DNA of 64,000 nt from Flavobacteriales bacterium (GCA_016717305.1 JADKFY010000008.1:91821-155820); one strand, 5' to 3'. Positions 47,407-56,619 are shown, counted from the first letter of the stretch. A program made the numbers and translations. Notes: generated by a model not told the origin, from the letters alone.

Positions 47407-49194
47407 TCAAGTGGCTTTCACCAAGCTGCGCAGCCGAACGCTGCTAGGCGACGAATTGTTTTCATCGAGCAATTCGATCGTGGCCTTGTAACCAAGATCC
47501 ACGATATGGTCGATCTCCTTCCAAGAGAAGAGTCCGATATCCTGCACATTTGGCCTTATGGCAACATCCGCTGCCGCCACGGCTTCCTTCGAAGCTTTCG
47601 AACTCGCCAGAACTGCGGATGCCAAAACCACCTCGCCCAGGTATGGAAAAAGATGACCCTTCGTTGGGGCTCTGAACATCAAGTTCCGGAACAACGATCG
47701 CCATCCTGATGGCGGAGGCGCATCTGCGGAAACGCGGTGTGGCCATCGACTGGAAACGTCCACAACGATGATCGGTCCACTCGTGCGGGAGCGCATCGAG
47801 GACCAGGGTAGATTGTCCAGGACCCCACCATCGACTAGGACATCACCTTCTTCCGAAGGCACGGGTGGTGCGCAACCTGGAAAGGCGATACTGGCCTTGA
47901 CCCAGCGTTCCAAAGACCCGGAATCATGGTCCTGGATCGATTGTGTATTCAGGTTGGACGTTGTCGCGAAGCTCTGGATCCAGCCGTCCTCGAACTGGGC
48001 GCCGTTGTACGTCATTTGTACGCTTTTGGCAATCGGCCCGTTCCGCCACACCGCATGCACGGGCAGGGTGAAGCTTCTTGTGGGCGCGAGACCGATCCAC
48101 ACTTTTCGGCTTAACTCGTACATCTCCTGCCAGGATCGTCCTTGGGCGTAGAGACCGGCCATTACAGCCCCAATGCTGGAGCCGCCAATGATGTCAATGG
48201 GTATTTTGTGTTCGTGCAACGCTTTGATCACTCCGATATGGGCCAGTCCGCGAGCACCACCTCCGCCAAGGACCAAGCCGATCGCTTTTCCGGAAATGTG
48301 GCGGGCAAGGCGTGATAGATCGTCTTGATGTTGCTGTCGAACATGATGGATGCGAACCTTGCCGATCGCTTCCGTCCATCGTGAGGTTCCTTTGGGATTT
48401 ATAGTTTCCGGAGGATGTACCACTACGAGGTCCGTTGCGATACCCTTCCACCGTTCGAGATCCTTTAAGGCGCCGGCCTCGTGCGAAATAGGTGGAACAA
48501 CATGGATCCGGTCAGCCTGTCGTGTAATGGCTGTTGTCCATTCTTCATTGTCGTTCGCCCCCACAAGGACAATACGCGAACCTTTGCGTTCGGCTTCTTC
48601 AATGCGACCAGCTAGGGAACCGAGGTTGCAATTCTCTGCGGTGATCACATCTGCCCCTATCCTTTCGGCCACATCAGCGATGGATCGGTGGACGGGTCCC
48701 AACGTACTTTCCTGACCGAACAGGATCCATGCTGTGATACGTGGCGATGCGTCGGTAATAACGCGTGGTTTGACCAACCAGTCGGCAAGGATCCGAAGCA
48801 TACCCCAACCTACTTGTGGTTCTTTGGTGATCAGCCACATGAAGTCTTCCCGCTCGAGTTCACCGACCACGCTATCTCGCAAAGCCACGGCCGTTGCTGT
48901 TCGAGGAGTGTCGGTTACGAGTGCCAGCTCGCCGAAATTGTCGCCGCGTGCGACCTCGTAAGTGATGTTGCGTTCAATATCGGCCTGAAGGGCCAATCTA
49001 CCCGAAGCCATCAGGTACATGGAGTCCCCGCGCTCCCCTTTGTGGAACAAAATGGATCTACCGGGAATGGACTTCCACTTGATCCGCTTGGCGATCGACG
49101 TACGTTGTTCTTCGGGGAAATGGCCAAAAAGTGCCGAAGCTGCGAGTAGTTCGCAGCTTTCGGTGATCGAGAGGGAAGGGTCAGGTCGCTCCAC
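47407..49194 (-). CDS. Patatin-like phospholipase with N-terminal cyclic-nucleotide-binding domain
   Basis: The protein has 595 residues, starts with GTG at 49194 and has the layout of the NTE/YchK-type phospholipase family. Residues 10-140 form a cNMP-binding domain whose phosphate-binding cassette NFGELALVTDTPRTATA keeps the Glu and Arg that contact a cyclic nucleotide. Residues 300-480 form the patatin domain: oxyanion loop GGGGARG at 310-316, nucleophile elbow GSSIG with Ser340, and catalytic DGG with Asp455. It probably hydrolyses phospholipids or lysophospholipids under cAMP/cGMP control. It follows a second cNMP-domain gene by 43 bases on the same strand, so the two are likely an operon. 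Confidence 0.88.
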   Translation of the reverse strand: MERPDPSLSITESCELLAASALFGHFPEEQRTSIAKRIKWKSIPGRSILFHKGERGDSMYLMASGRLALQADIERNITYEVARGDNFGELALVTDTPRTATAVALRDSVVGELEREDFMWLITKEPQVGWGMLRILADWLVKPRVITDASPRITAWILFGQESTLGPVHRSIADVAERIGADVITAENCNLGSLAGRIEEAERKGSRIVLVGANDNEEWTTAITRQADRIHVVPPISHEAGALKDLERWKGIATDLVVVHPPETINPKGTSRWTEAIGKVRIHHVRQQHQDDLSRLARHISGKAIGLVLGGGGARGLAHIGVIKALHEHKIPIDIIGGSSIGAVMAGLYAQGRSWQEMYELSRKVWIGLAPTRSFTLPVHAVWRNGPIAKSVQMTYNGAQFEDGWIQSFATTSNLNTQSIQDHDSGSLERWVKASIAFPGCAPPVPSEEGDVLVDGGVLDNLPWSSMRSRTSGPIIVVDVSSRWPHRVSADAPPPSGWRSLFRNLMFRAPTKGHLFPYLGEVVLASAVLASSKASKEAVAAADVAIRPNVQDIGLFSWKEIDHIVDLGYKATIELLDENNSSPSSVRLRSLVKAT

Positions 49195-49237
49195 TTGTCA
49201 TCAATTGATTTCTGTATTCATTTAATTCCGGTCCGGG

Positions 49238-51049
49238 TCACTCAGGAGTTGCCGTGACAGCTTTCAATAGCGCCTCCGACGGGGGGTGGAATTTCGCCAA
49301 GCGTTTGATATTGAGCAGATGTTCGAAGCTCACATTGTCGGTCGTGGAGGTACCACCATAGGTTCCACAGCCGAGCGTGAAGGAAGGCATCAGGCTGGTC
49401 GTTACGCCGCTCACGCCCTGTGTGCCTGGAGAATTCCAAAGGATCCTGCTCACGGGCAAGGCGTTTGCGAAACGAGCGGCTACGGCAGGGTCGGTTGTAT
49501 GTACGATCGCAGTATGTCCAGCACCTTGCTTGCCCAAGAGCGTTAGTGCCAGAGCATGCGCTTCAGCTTCTCCATTCACTTCAAAATAGGACAGCACGGG
49601 TGCCAGCTTTTCACCTGTCCATGGGGTTCCCATGTCCGGCACGCCAGGAAGGATGAGCAATGCGATCGGGTGGGGCCGTTCTATGCGCAATGCACCAGCG
49701 ATCTCCGCTGCCGAGCGTCCGATCATCTCAGGTCTGAAACCCTGGTCAGTTACCAAAGCCTGCGCTGCGAATGCGGCTTCCTTACTGTTCAGAACAGCAG
49801 CCCCTGCGGCTTCCAATGCGGTCTTGAACGCTGCCGATATGGAGACGTCCACGATCAGGTTGTGTTCTGCACCGCAGATCAATCCATTGTCGAACGATTT
49901 GCTCGCTACGATCGCAAAAGCCGCCTCTTGTGGATCCGCTGTTGCCGATATCCACGTGGGTGTATTGCCGCTGCCCACACCGATGGTGGGCGTTCCCGAA
50001 CTGTATGCTGCCTTCACCATTGCTGCACCGCCTGTTGCCAAGACCAGATCCACACCATCGTGGGCCATATACCGGGCGGTGGTGCGTCGGCTGGCTTTGC
50101 CTTGCACCATTTGGACGAGATCGGCGGGTGCACCTTGGCTCTCCAACGTGGCACGGATAAGGTCGGTGACCTCTTTGCCGACCAACCTGCAGCCACGGTG
50201 GAAACTGAGGATGATGGCATTTCGGCTCTTTAGGGCGATGAGCGTTTTGAAGATGGCTGTTGCAACGGGGTTGGTGATCGGTACCAAGGCGAACACCACA
50301 CCTACCGGACCGCCGAATTCGGTGATCCCCAATGCTTCATCACGGTGTTTCTCACCGATCGATGGCCTGCCGGCAAGGGACTGGAGAACGGCCATACTGG
50401 CGATCAGGTTCTTCGTTGTCTTGTCGGCCACGTTGCCGAGGTGCGTTTCCTTTACCGTTGCCAAAGCCAAGGGCATTGCTTGGGAGGCCACGCTCTGTGC
50501 CAGTGCGAACAATAGTTGGTCCATGCGCTCTTCGCTCCAACCAAGGATCGCCAACTGCGATCTCCTGGCACTGGCCACCACTTGGTCCACCTCGGGGGTC
50601 GGTCTTGAATCCTCCAGATGCTCCAACAAGCGGTCGTTGGTGGTGCGCAAACGTTGGGCTGCGGACAGGGCCAATATTCGCCAGATGGCATTGCCCAATG
50701 CGGGTTGTTCGTTTTCCAATTCGCGCAGTGCATCAAGCGTCAACCATTTCACCACGGCGGGTCCTTCGGCTATGGCTGTAGCGGATCTTTCCCGTCCATC
50801 GATCAGTGACAGTTCCCCCAACACATCTCCGGCCTCCACATGGCCCAAGGTCGTTTCGGTGTCGACTTCGGCGGTGGATATTTCCAAGCGCAGGCTGCCC
50901 CGTTCAATGAAGTAACATCCGTTGCCGGGATCACCTGCACGGAACAGGATGTCGGCATCCTCCAGTTCGATGGTCTTCAGTCGCTCCCAAAGGTGGGCGC
51001 GCTGTTCATGGTCAAGGGTTGGGAATGGTTGTGTTTGGGTCATGACCAA
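49238..51049 (-). CDS. Fusion of cyclic-nucleotide-binding domain and CoA-acylating aldehyde dehydrogenase
   Basis: The protein has 603 residues. Residues 15-135 form a cNMP-binding domain with an intact cassette (DVLGELSLIDGRERSATAIA; Glu79 and Arg88 present). A short linker (SRPTPEVDQVVASARRSQLA) leads into an aldehyde dehydrogenase of the AdhE/EutE type, residues 160-600: EFGGPVGVVFALVPITNPVA, nucleotide loop GVGSGNTPTWI, catalytic Cys392 in SFDNGLICGAEHNLIV, and the AdhE-like end GCGTYGGTSTTDNVSFEHLL. It should convert an aldehyde and CoA to acyl-CoA, or the reverse. The fusion is unusual and implies direct ligand gating of the enzyme. An ATG at 51043 is an alternative start. Confidence 0.88.
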   Translation of the reverse strand: MVMTQTQPFPTLDHEQRAHLWERLKTIELEDADILFRAGDPGNGCYFIERGSLRLEISTAEVDTETTLGHVEAGDVLGELSLIDGRERSATAIAEGPAVVKWLTLDALRELENEQPALGNAIWRILALSAAQRLRTTNDRLLEHLEDSRPTPEVDQVVASARRSQLAILGWSEERMDQLLFALAQSVASQAMPLALATVKETHLGNVADKTTKNLIASMAVLQSLAGRPSIGEKHRDEALGITEFGGPVGVVFALVPITNPVATAIFKTLIALKSRNAIILSFHRGCRLVGKEVTDLIRATLESQGAPADLVQMVQGKASRRTTARYMAHDGVDLVLATGGAAMVKAAYSSGTPTIGVGSGNTPTWISATADPQEAAFAIVASKSFDNGLICGAEHNLIVDVSISAAFKTALEAAGAAVLNSKEAAFAAQALVTDQGFRPEMIGRSAAEIAGALRIERPHPIALLILPGVPDMGTPWTGEKLAPVLSYFEVNGEAEAHALALTLLGKQGAGHTAIVHTTDPAVAARFANALPVSRILWNSPGTQGVSGVTTSLMPSFTLGCGTYGGTSTTDNVSFEHLLNIKRLAKFHPPSEALLKAVTATPE

Positions 51050-51492
51050 TGGGAATTCACTTTTTGATAGGAAGTACTTGCTGCGTTCATGGATCGGAAC
51101 GTCCTACGGCCGATCGCCGGTTCTTCATCAAAGAGTTCGATTTTGACGGAGGCTATGGACCATGTGGAGATTTTCCTGCGTCATCACATTCTTATCGATG
51201 GGTGCATTGCGGGCCAAGCGATGAGATCCTTCGAAACATCTGCGTCAAACCTCCACCACTGATCATCAGGAAACGATCCATGTTTCGTTGCATGGCGCTC
51301 CAGCATGTTCGCCACTCGGGGCAAAACTAGATGGTGTGATATGCTGTGCAATACCACATTCGTAGTAGCAAACAGGAGCGGTTGGGCATTCAATGTCCAG
51401 TATGTCGATGGAGCAGAGTTTTGCGATGTGATCTTGGACTCTACGATCGCCGATGTCCGTGGTTGCCTCTTGGCAACCGATCGCATCCAGGC
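51050..51492. other. 443-base region without a supported gene
   Basis: Both strands hold short open stretches of up to about 100 codons, but none has a convincing start, signal, domain or promoter and they overlap one another. The sequence lies between the 5' end of the cNMP-ALDH gene and the 3' end of the monooxygenase gene, so it should hold the ALDH promoter. No clear TAnnTTTG box was found on the minus strand. A degraded gene is possible. Confidence 0.4.
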
Positions 51493-52977
51493 TCACCTGG
51501 CTTGGTCCGCTACGGTGAGGTAATCCTCTTCACGTACACGCTCGACGGTTCGCCGGAACCGCCCCACGCCGAAGGGCCAGAGCGCTGAATTACGACCTGT
51601 CTTGTCAAGGTACCAGCTTTTGCATCCACCACGGATCCAAACGGATCTCGAATGTCCTTCGTCCACCATGCGGACGAAACGATCTTGTGCCCCCGATCGA
51701 GGTTCTGCCGAACGAGCGCCCCGCTGCGTGATCAGATCAAGCACACCAAGGACATGCTTGCTTTGCGCTTCGGCGATCATCACAAGCGACGAGTGCCCGA
51801 GACCTGTGTTGGGGCCCAAGAGCATGAAGAGATTAGGGAAGCCCGCAACGGTGGTGCCCATGTATGCCTTAGGACTCCCCTGCCAAACATCAGCAAGAGA
51901 ACGCCCATCGCGCCCAATGATCACCGGAGCGAGGATGGGGTCGGTGACACGGAAGCCGGACGCCAATATGAGCACATCGACAGGGTGTCGTGCGCCGTCG
52001 GCGGTGATGATCGCGTCGGGCTCGACCCGCATAACTGCATGTGGTACGAGCGTGACGTTCGGCTGAGTGATCGCCGGGTAGTAGTCGTTCGATACGAGCA
52101 GCCGCTTGCAGCCGACCGCGTATGTTGGCGTGAGTGCGGCACGCAGTGTGCGGTCACGCACCTGTCGTTTGAGGTGCAACCCGACAAGCGCAACACCTGG
52201 TCTGCGCAACATCGGATGGCGGAATGGCAAGAAGACGAATTCGTGATAGAAGTAAAGACACCCGCGCAGGAGCCTCTGAAGCATGGGCGCGCGACGATAC
52301 AGCGTGCGCCTCCATTTGGGTATCGTCCAAGTTGCGCGGGGCATCACCCAAGCGGGCGTACGCTGTGCCACGATCAATTGCTGCACGATGGGTTGTATCG
52401 CGGGGATCACTTGGATCGCAGACGCCCCGGTGCCGATGACCGCAACGCGCTTTCCTTCGAGCGGGACGGAAGGATCCCATCGCGCGGTATGGAAAGCAGG
52501 ACCGCAGAACATATCGAGTCCGGGAATATTCGGAGGGATAGGGTCACTGAGCGGCCCATTCGCCATTACTAACACATCGACCGTCCATGTGCGACTGGCG
52601 GTAGTGACGCTCCACTGCTGTGATGCTTCGTCCCATCGTGCTCCCGTGACCTCTTCCCCGAAATGGATCAGCGGCGTTATACCGAGCTCGTTTGCGACGC
52701 GCGCCAAATACGCCTGGATCTCAGGCTGCCGTGCGAAGGTGTTCGTCCAATCCGGGTTGGGTGCGAAGGAGAGCGAATAGAGTGCGCTCTCCACATCACA
52801 GGCGCAGCCGGGATAGCTGTTCGCCTGCCAAGTGCCTCCGAGAGCCTTTGCACGTTCGAGGATAATGATGTCGCTGATCCCATGGCGGCGGAGCGCGATC
52901 GCCATCGCTATGCCCGAGAAGCCGCTGCCGATGATCAGGATGGTGCGCTTGCGGGCTTCTGCTTGCTGGGCGTACAT
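51493..52977 (-). CDS. Flavin-containing monooxygenase, Baeyer-Villiger type
   Basis: About 494 residues from the ATG at 52977, just before the FAD-binding Rossmann motif TILIIGSGFSGIAMAIAL. The second dinucleotide motif VAVIGTGASAIQV binds NADPH. The Baeyer-Villiger fingerprint FxGxxxHTxxWD/P is present as FCGPAFHTARWDPS. LGGTWQANSYPGCACDVESA is typical of the family. It inserts oxygen into ketones or oxidises aldehydes; the substrate is unknown. The base composition is visibly more GC-rich than neighbouring genes, and the family is common in Actinobacteria and Proteobacteria, so horizontal gain is plausible. The gene diverges from the acyltransferases. Confidence 0.88.
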   Translation of the reverse strand: MYAQQAEARKRTILIIGSGFSGIAMAIALRRHGISDIIILERAKALGGTWQANSYPGCACDVESALYSLSFAPNPDWTNTFARQPEIQAYLARVANELGITPLIHFGEEVTGARWDEASQQWSVTTASRTWTVDVLVMANGPLSDPIPPNIPGLDMFCGPAFHTARWDPSVPLEGKRVAVIGTGASAIQVIPAIQPIVQQLIVAQRTPAWVMPRATWTIPKWRRTLYRRAPMLQRLLRGCLYFYHEFVFLPFRHPMLRRPGVALVGLHLKRQVRDRTLRAALTPTYAVGCKRLLVSNDYYPAITQPNVTLVPHAVMRVEPDAIITADGARHPVDVLILASGFRVTDPILAPVIIGRDGRSLADVWQGSPKAYMGTTVAGFPNLFMLLGPNTGLGHSSLVMIAEAQSKHVLGVLDLITQRGARSAEPRSGAQDRFVRMVDEGHSRSVWIRGGCKSWYLDKTGRNSALWPFGVGRFRRTVERVREEDYLTVADQAR

Positions 52978-53163
52978 TGCGCGCAAATGTGGGGAACCAT
53001 GATGGCATCCACAACAAGGGCTCAAAAGTAATGCAACGTTATCCTCTCGGGCCGGGTCGTTACCGCGCGAGCAGCTCGGTCAACAGCATCCTCATGGAAT
53101 TTGAAAAGGAGCCGATCGGTCCTGACCAAAGCGCAGGTCATTACTCCATCGACTGACAACCAG

Positions 53164-54264
53164 ATGACCGCAAACCCGATGTCTGGAGTGCCTAGCACAT
53201 CAGGTCGACGATGGCAACTAGTGGACATGCTTCGTGGTATTGCAGTACTGCTCGTCCTCTTTCGCCATCACCAGACCGGTGGTCCGTTGCAGGTTTTCGG
53301 TTGGATGGGGGTCGATCTTTTCTTCGTGCTGAGCGGGTTCCTCGTTTCGGGCCTGATCTTCGATGAATACCGACGCACTCGTACGTTCCTCGGCACACGC
53401 TTCCTGATCCGACGTGGCTTCAAGATCTATCCATCGTTCTACGCGTTCATTCTTCTATCGCCCGTTGCAATGGCGCTCACGGGCAAGAAGATGTCGGTCT
53501 TGAACTACGTGGCCGAGGTGTTCTTCATTCAGAACTATTTTACCGGAGTTTGGTTCCACACGTGGTCCTTGGCCGTCGAGGAACACTTCTACTTTGCACT
53601 GGTGATCATTGCGTCCATACTGATCGTTCGGAAGGTGCGCTTCAACCTACGGTCCATGATCATCGCTTGCATCATCCTCTCTCTTTTCTTCCTTGGGCTC
53701 CGTATGGCATCCTGGTTGGAACGACCAGCCTTGTTCGGTACACATTTCGTCGCAACCCACTTGCGGATGGATTCATTGCTGGGCGGGGTCTTGCTGGCTG
53801 CCCTTCATCGCTACCGCCCAGAACCTTTCCTGCAGTTCTTCCGGAACCATCGGTGGCTGTTGGTCTTCGGCATCGTGCTCCTGTTGCTTCCGACCCTTTT
53901 GGAACCATTCGGGTCGTTCATCATGATCACATTTGGACTTAGCGGGGTTTACTTGGCCGGCACGCTTGCGGTCGGGTTGGCGGTCACTGCCACACCGCTG
54001 CCCGATGATCATCCAGTGCAAAGGTGGTGGGTGCGGCCTGTTTCCTGGGTGGGTGGCATCTCGTACAACACCTACCTGTGGCACCTGTTCGTACTTATGA
54101 CAGTTGGGCTTGTAACAACACAGATAGGACTAAGAGGTACGGTGGCCGAATTCGTCATCTACGCTCTACTCTCCATCGCGGTCGGGTTCCTCGCAACACG
54201 GATCATCGAGCGTCCATTCTTGCACTGGCGCGAGCGTTGGTTCCCAGCACGGTCCCGCCCATAA
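53164..54264 (+). CDS. Acyltransferase 3 family membrane protein, first of a tandem pair
   Basis: About 366 residues from the ATG at 53164; the longer frame starts with TTG and a non-homologous stretch. Around ten membrane helices are predicted. Family motifs are RRWQLVDMLRGIAVLLVLFR with the catalytic-type His in FRHHQTGG, GWMGVDLFFVLSGFLVSGLI, the RRGFKIYPSFY loop and HTWSLAVEEHFYF. These enzymes acylate extracytoplasmic sugars such as lipopolysaccharide O-antigen or exopolysaccharide. The next gene is a close paralogue, sharing most of these blocks almost unchanged, so the pair arose by tandem duplication. Confidence 0.88.
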   Translation: MTANPMSGVPSTSGRRWQLVDMLRGIAVLLVLFRHHQTGGPLQVFGWMGVDLFFVLSGFLVSGLIFDEYRRTRTFLGTRFLIRRGFKIYPSFYAFILLSPVAMALTGKKMSVLNYVAEVFFIQNYFTGVWFHTWSLAVEEHFYFALVIIASILIVRKVRFNLRSMIIACIILSLFFLGLRMASWLERPALFGTHFVATHLRMDSLLGGVLLAALHRYRPEPFLQFFRNHRWLLVFGIVLLLLPTLLEPFGSFIMITFGLSGVYLAGTLAVGLAVTATPLPDDHPVQRWWVRPVSWVGGISYNTYLWHLFVLMTVGLVTTQIGLRGTVAEFVIYALLSIAVGFLATRIIERPFLHWRERWFPARSRP

Positions 54265-54331
54265 GCTTGAACGCGGCTAACGCGATCCATTTCCGAGATC
54301 GACATAGCGCATTCCATCTCTATCGAATTCG

Positions 54332-54349
54332 CATGTGGCTCCCCACATG
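54332..54349. promoter_or_regulatory. Inverted repeat between the acyltransferases
   Basis: CATGTGG-CTCC-CCACATG, a perfect 7-bp inverted repeat, ends seven bases before the -7 box at 54356. It could terminate the first gene, or it could be an operator covering the -33 region of the second. Confidence 0.4.
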
Positions 54350-54355
54350 GTTTGT

Positions 54356-54363
54356 TACCTTTG
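54356..54363 (+). promoter_or_regulatory. -7 promoter box upstream of the second acyltransferase
   Basis: TACCTTTG is an exact TAnnTTTG match and ends seven bases before the ATG of the 41-codon leader ORF at 54371. It shows that the second acyltransferase has its own transcript. Confidence 0.5.
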
Positions 54364-54370
54364 AAAGCAC

Positions 54371-54496
54371 ATGGTATTGACAAGGGGATCCATCGGCTTG
54401 GCATTCGTTCCTATCTATCAGCCCAAGCGGAACAGCATGGCCTTCCAAGTCAACGACACAGTAGCGGACGCTATGGTGAACGAAGACATATTTTGA
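54371..54496 (+). CDS. Possible 41-residue leader ORF
   Basis: This short ORF begins seven bases after a good -7 box, and its TGA overlaps the ATG of the second acyltransferase (TGATG at 54494-54498). The peptide has no membrane helix (SIGLAFVPIYQPKRNSMAFQ is its middle part) and no known family. Position and coupling suggest that ribosomes translating it reinitiate at the acyltransferase. It could be a regulatory leader peptide or a small partner. It could also be fortuitous. Confidence 0.35.
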   Translation: MVLTRGSIGLAFVPIYQPKRNSMAFQVNDTVADAMVNEDIF

Positions 54497-55605
54497 TGAC
54501 CGGCACACCGCCGTCTGTTCTACCCGGCACTTCAGGTCGACGATGGCAATTGGTGGACATGCTTCGAGGGGTAGCAGTGCTGCTGGTACTTTTCCGGCAC
54601 CATGAAGCGGGTGGAGTGTTACATCATTATGGATGGATGGGGGTCGACCTGTTCTTCGTGCTCAGTGGATTTCTCGTTTCAGGGCTGATCTTCGATGAAT
54701 ACCGACGTACGAGCGATTTCCGTGGGGTTCACTTCTTGATCCGACGCGGATTCAAGATCTATCCATCGTTCTATGCGCTGATCGCGGTTACGGCGGTTCT
54801 TCTGGCGCTTACAGGCCGCACGGATCCGATCATGAATTACGTGGCCGAGGTTTTCTTCTTCCAGAACTATCACGATGGATTGTGGGTGCATACCTGGTCC
54901 CTTGGTATTGAAGAGCACTTCTACTTCCTCCTGGTCATTGTAGCATCCACATTGATCGCTCGGAAGGTGCGTTTTGGTCTAAGAACGATGATCATCACCT
55001 GCATTGTCCTTTTCGTATTCTTCCTTGGCTTGCGTATGGCAACATGTATAGCGGAGCCATTCGATGTGCGGACCCATTTCTACCCATCGCACTTGCGCAT
55101 GGATTCGCTGCTCAGTGGTGTTTTGCTCGCCGCTTTGCATCGCTATCGCCCGGAGCGATTCCAACGAATTTTCAGGAACAACCGCGGGGCCATGTTCGCA
55201 AGCATGTTCTTGCTTTTGCTGCCCATGCTCACCAATGATTTCGGTTCCTTCGCGATGGTGACCTTTGGACTTACCGGGGTGTACTTGGCCGGCGCGATCG
55301 CAGTGGGTCTTGCTGTCACATCAGTGCCGTTGAATGCAAGCCACCCGTTGCAGCGTTGGTGCGTGCGACCCATTGCGTGGGTAGGTGGCATTTCGTACAC
55401 CACATATCTATGGCATCTCTTCGTTTTGCTTGTTGTTGAAATGGGCTCTGTCCGCATCGGAATGAAGGGCACGTTGATCGAGTTCATCCTCTTCGTGTTG
55501 CTCTCCATTTTGGTCGGTTTCCTAGCGTCGGTATTCATCGAGCGACCCTTCTTACAACTACGGTCGCGTTGGTTTCCGACGCGTTCCAGGGTCATCGAAG
55601 GCTAA
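54496..55605 (+). CDS. Acyltransferase 3 family membrane protein, second of a tandem pair
   Basis: 369 residues from the ATG at 54496. The paralogue of the gene at 53164: the N-terminus GTSGRRWQLVDMLRGVAVLL, the block GWMGVDLFFVLSGFLVSGLI and the end ERPFLQLRSRWFPTRSR align almost without gaps. The presumed catalytic His lies in LFRHHEAGG. Differences concentrate in loops, so the two may acylate different positions of the same surface sugar. It has its own promoter and a coupled leader ORF. Confidence 0.88.
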   Translation: MTGTPPSVLPGTSGRRWQLVDMLRGVAVLLVLFRHHEAGGVLHHYGWMGVDLFFVLSGFLVSGLIFDEYRRTSDFRGVHFLIRRGFKIYPSFYALIAVTAVLLALTGRTDPIMNYVAEVFFFQNYHDGLWVHTWSLGIEEHFYFLLVIVASTLIARKVRFGLRTMIITCIVLFVFFLGLRMATCIAEPFDVRTHFYPSHLRMDSLLSGVLLAALHRYRPERFQRIFRNNRGAMFASMFLLLLPMLTNDFGSFAMVTFGLTGVYLAGAIAVGLAVTSVPLNASHPLQRWCVRPIAWVGGISYTTYLWHLFVLLVVEMGSVRIGMKGTLIEFILFVLLSILVGFLASVFIERPFLQLRSRWFPTRSRVIEG

Positions 55606-56086
55606 GTGGCAAAGAATATTATGGATCACGCATTCTTATTTCTCTTGAGAAGGTTTATCGTTATCGGCCCAGCACGTGAAGTGTGGTTGAAGTACTTACT
55701 CCAGTGAGTTCGAGAAGTTCCTGAAGAAGGAACTCGAGAAATGATCATCAGTGCCAGTGAACCGCGCTATTTCCTGAGCGGACCCCATAGGTGATCAGCA
55801 ATATGGGGTTCTATTTGTGCTTCATCATTCATCCGGGATCTGCTTGGTCCGCGAGGAGTTGATCCCGTTGAAGAACGCGGCGGAGTTATTCAAGATCGAC
55901 GTATTGCCATACGGTTCAATTTTCCTCAGTGGTCCGTGCCTGCCAGAGGGTTCCCGCATCGTGGTCCTAAGCGAAGTATACCTTTCGAAGTTCGGCCTCT
56001 TGCTGCACCCGTTTCAGGCACGATCCGATTGTTGGTAACTCACATCCGTTCACTAAGAACACGGAGCCTCCACTCATGGAGAGTGG
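55606..56086. other. 481-base region without a supported gene
   Basis: It holds a hairpin ACCCCATA/TATGGGGT at 55782-55809 with a 12-base loop, followed by TCTATTTG, which may terminate the acyltransferase transcript. A second stem-loop AGTTCCT/AGGAACT lies at about 55714-55733. Near the right end, CCACTC-ATGGA-GAGTGG (56070-56086) directly follows the MscS-like stop on the minus strand and may terminate that operon. A 73-codon open stretch at 55817-56038 has no supporting feature. Confidence 0.4.
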
Positions 56087-56608
56087 TCATGCCGGTCGCG
56101 TGCGCTCCGTGATCGTGAACGGTACTTTCAACAGCGTCGCATTTGGCATGGTCACAGTCCGTCCATCCAAAGTACGCAGGAACACGAAGAAGTAGGTGAT
56201 GTCGATCAACTCGCCCTCCAGCAGCTGCTCACCATCTTGCACTGTGATGAAGTCGCCGATCTTCACCGGATGTTGGAAAAAGAGAACAAGGCACGCCGTG
56301 ACGTTGGATAGAACCGACATCTCTGCAAAGAAGGCCACACCCAGCACGGTGATCACGGAGGTAGCGAAGATCAGTATCTCGTTCTGCTTCACTCCCCAAA
56401 TGGCCGTGATCACGATAGTGAGCACGACGGTAGCGAACAGGTTCAGCAAGCGCAGTATTTCCTTCTCTTCTTTGGCCTTGAAGGAGGATCGGATCACGGC
56501 ATTGCGCACGATATGATGCCCAAAACGGCGCATCAGTAGGAACGCTATCACACAGACCGCTGTCTCAACGACTTGTTCCTGATGGGCGGTGATGAAGTCC
56601 ATTATCAC
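56087..56608 (-). CDS. Small MscS-type mechanosensitive channel protein
   Basis: 173 residues. Two or three membrane helices (ETAVCVIAFLLMRRF, LLNLFATVVLTIVITAIWGV and ILIFATSVITVLGVAFFAEM) are followed by the MscS beta domain (HPVKIGDFITVQDGEQLLEG, then ITYFFVFLRTLDGRTVTMPN). The large C-terminal vestibule domain of E. coli MscS is absent, as in other short family members. It probably opens under membrane tension. It is the last gene of the operon that begins with the ABC transporter, 11 bases after the TPR gene. Confidence 0.85.
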   Translation of the reverse strand: MIMDFITAHQEQVVETAVCVIAFLLMRRFGHHIVRNAVIRSSFKAKEEKEILRLLNLFATVVLTIVITAIWGVKQNEILIFATSVITVLGVAFFAEMSVLSNVTACLVLFFQHPVKIGDFITVQDGEQLLEGELIDITYFFVFLRTLDGRTVTMPNATLLKVPFTITERTRPA

Positions 56609-56619
56609 AGGTGATCGGT

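Noticed and set aside
51184..51523. Short overlapping open frames between the cNMP-ALDH and monooxygenase genes
   Set aside because: No start signal, domain or compositional support, and frames on both strands are equally open.
55817..56038. 73-codon open frame after the acyltransferases
   Set aside because: No promoter, domain or coupling; it follows a probable terminator and looks like chance.
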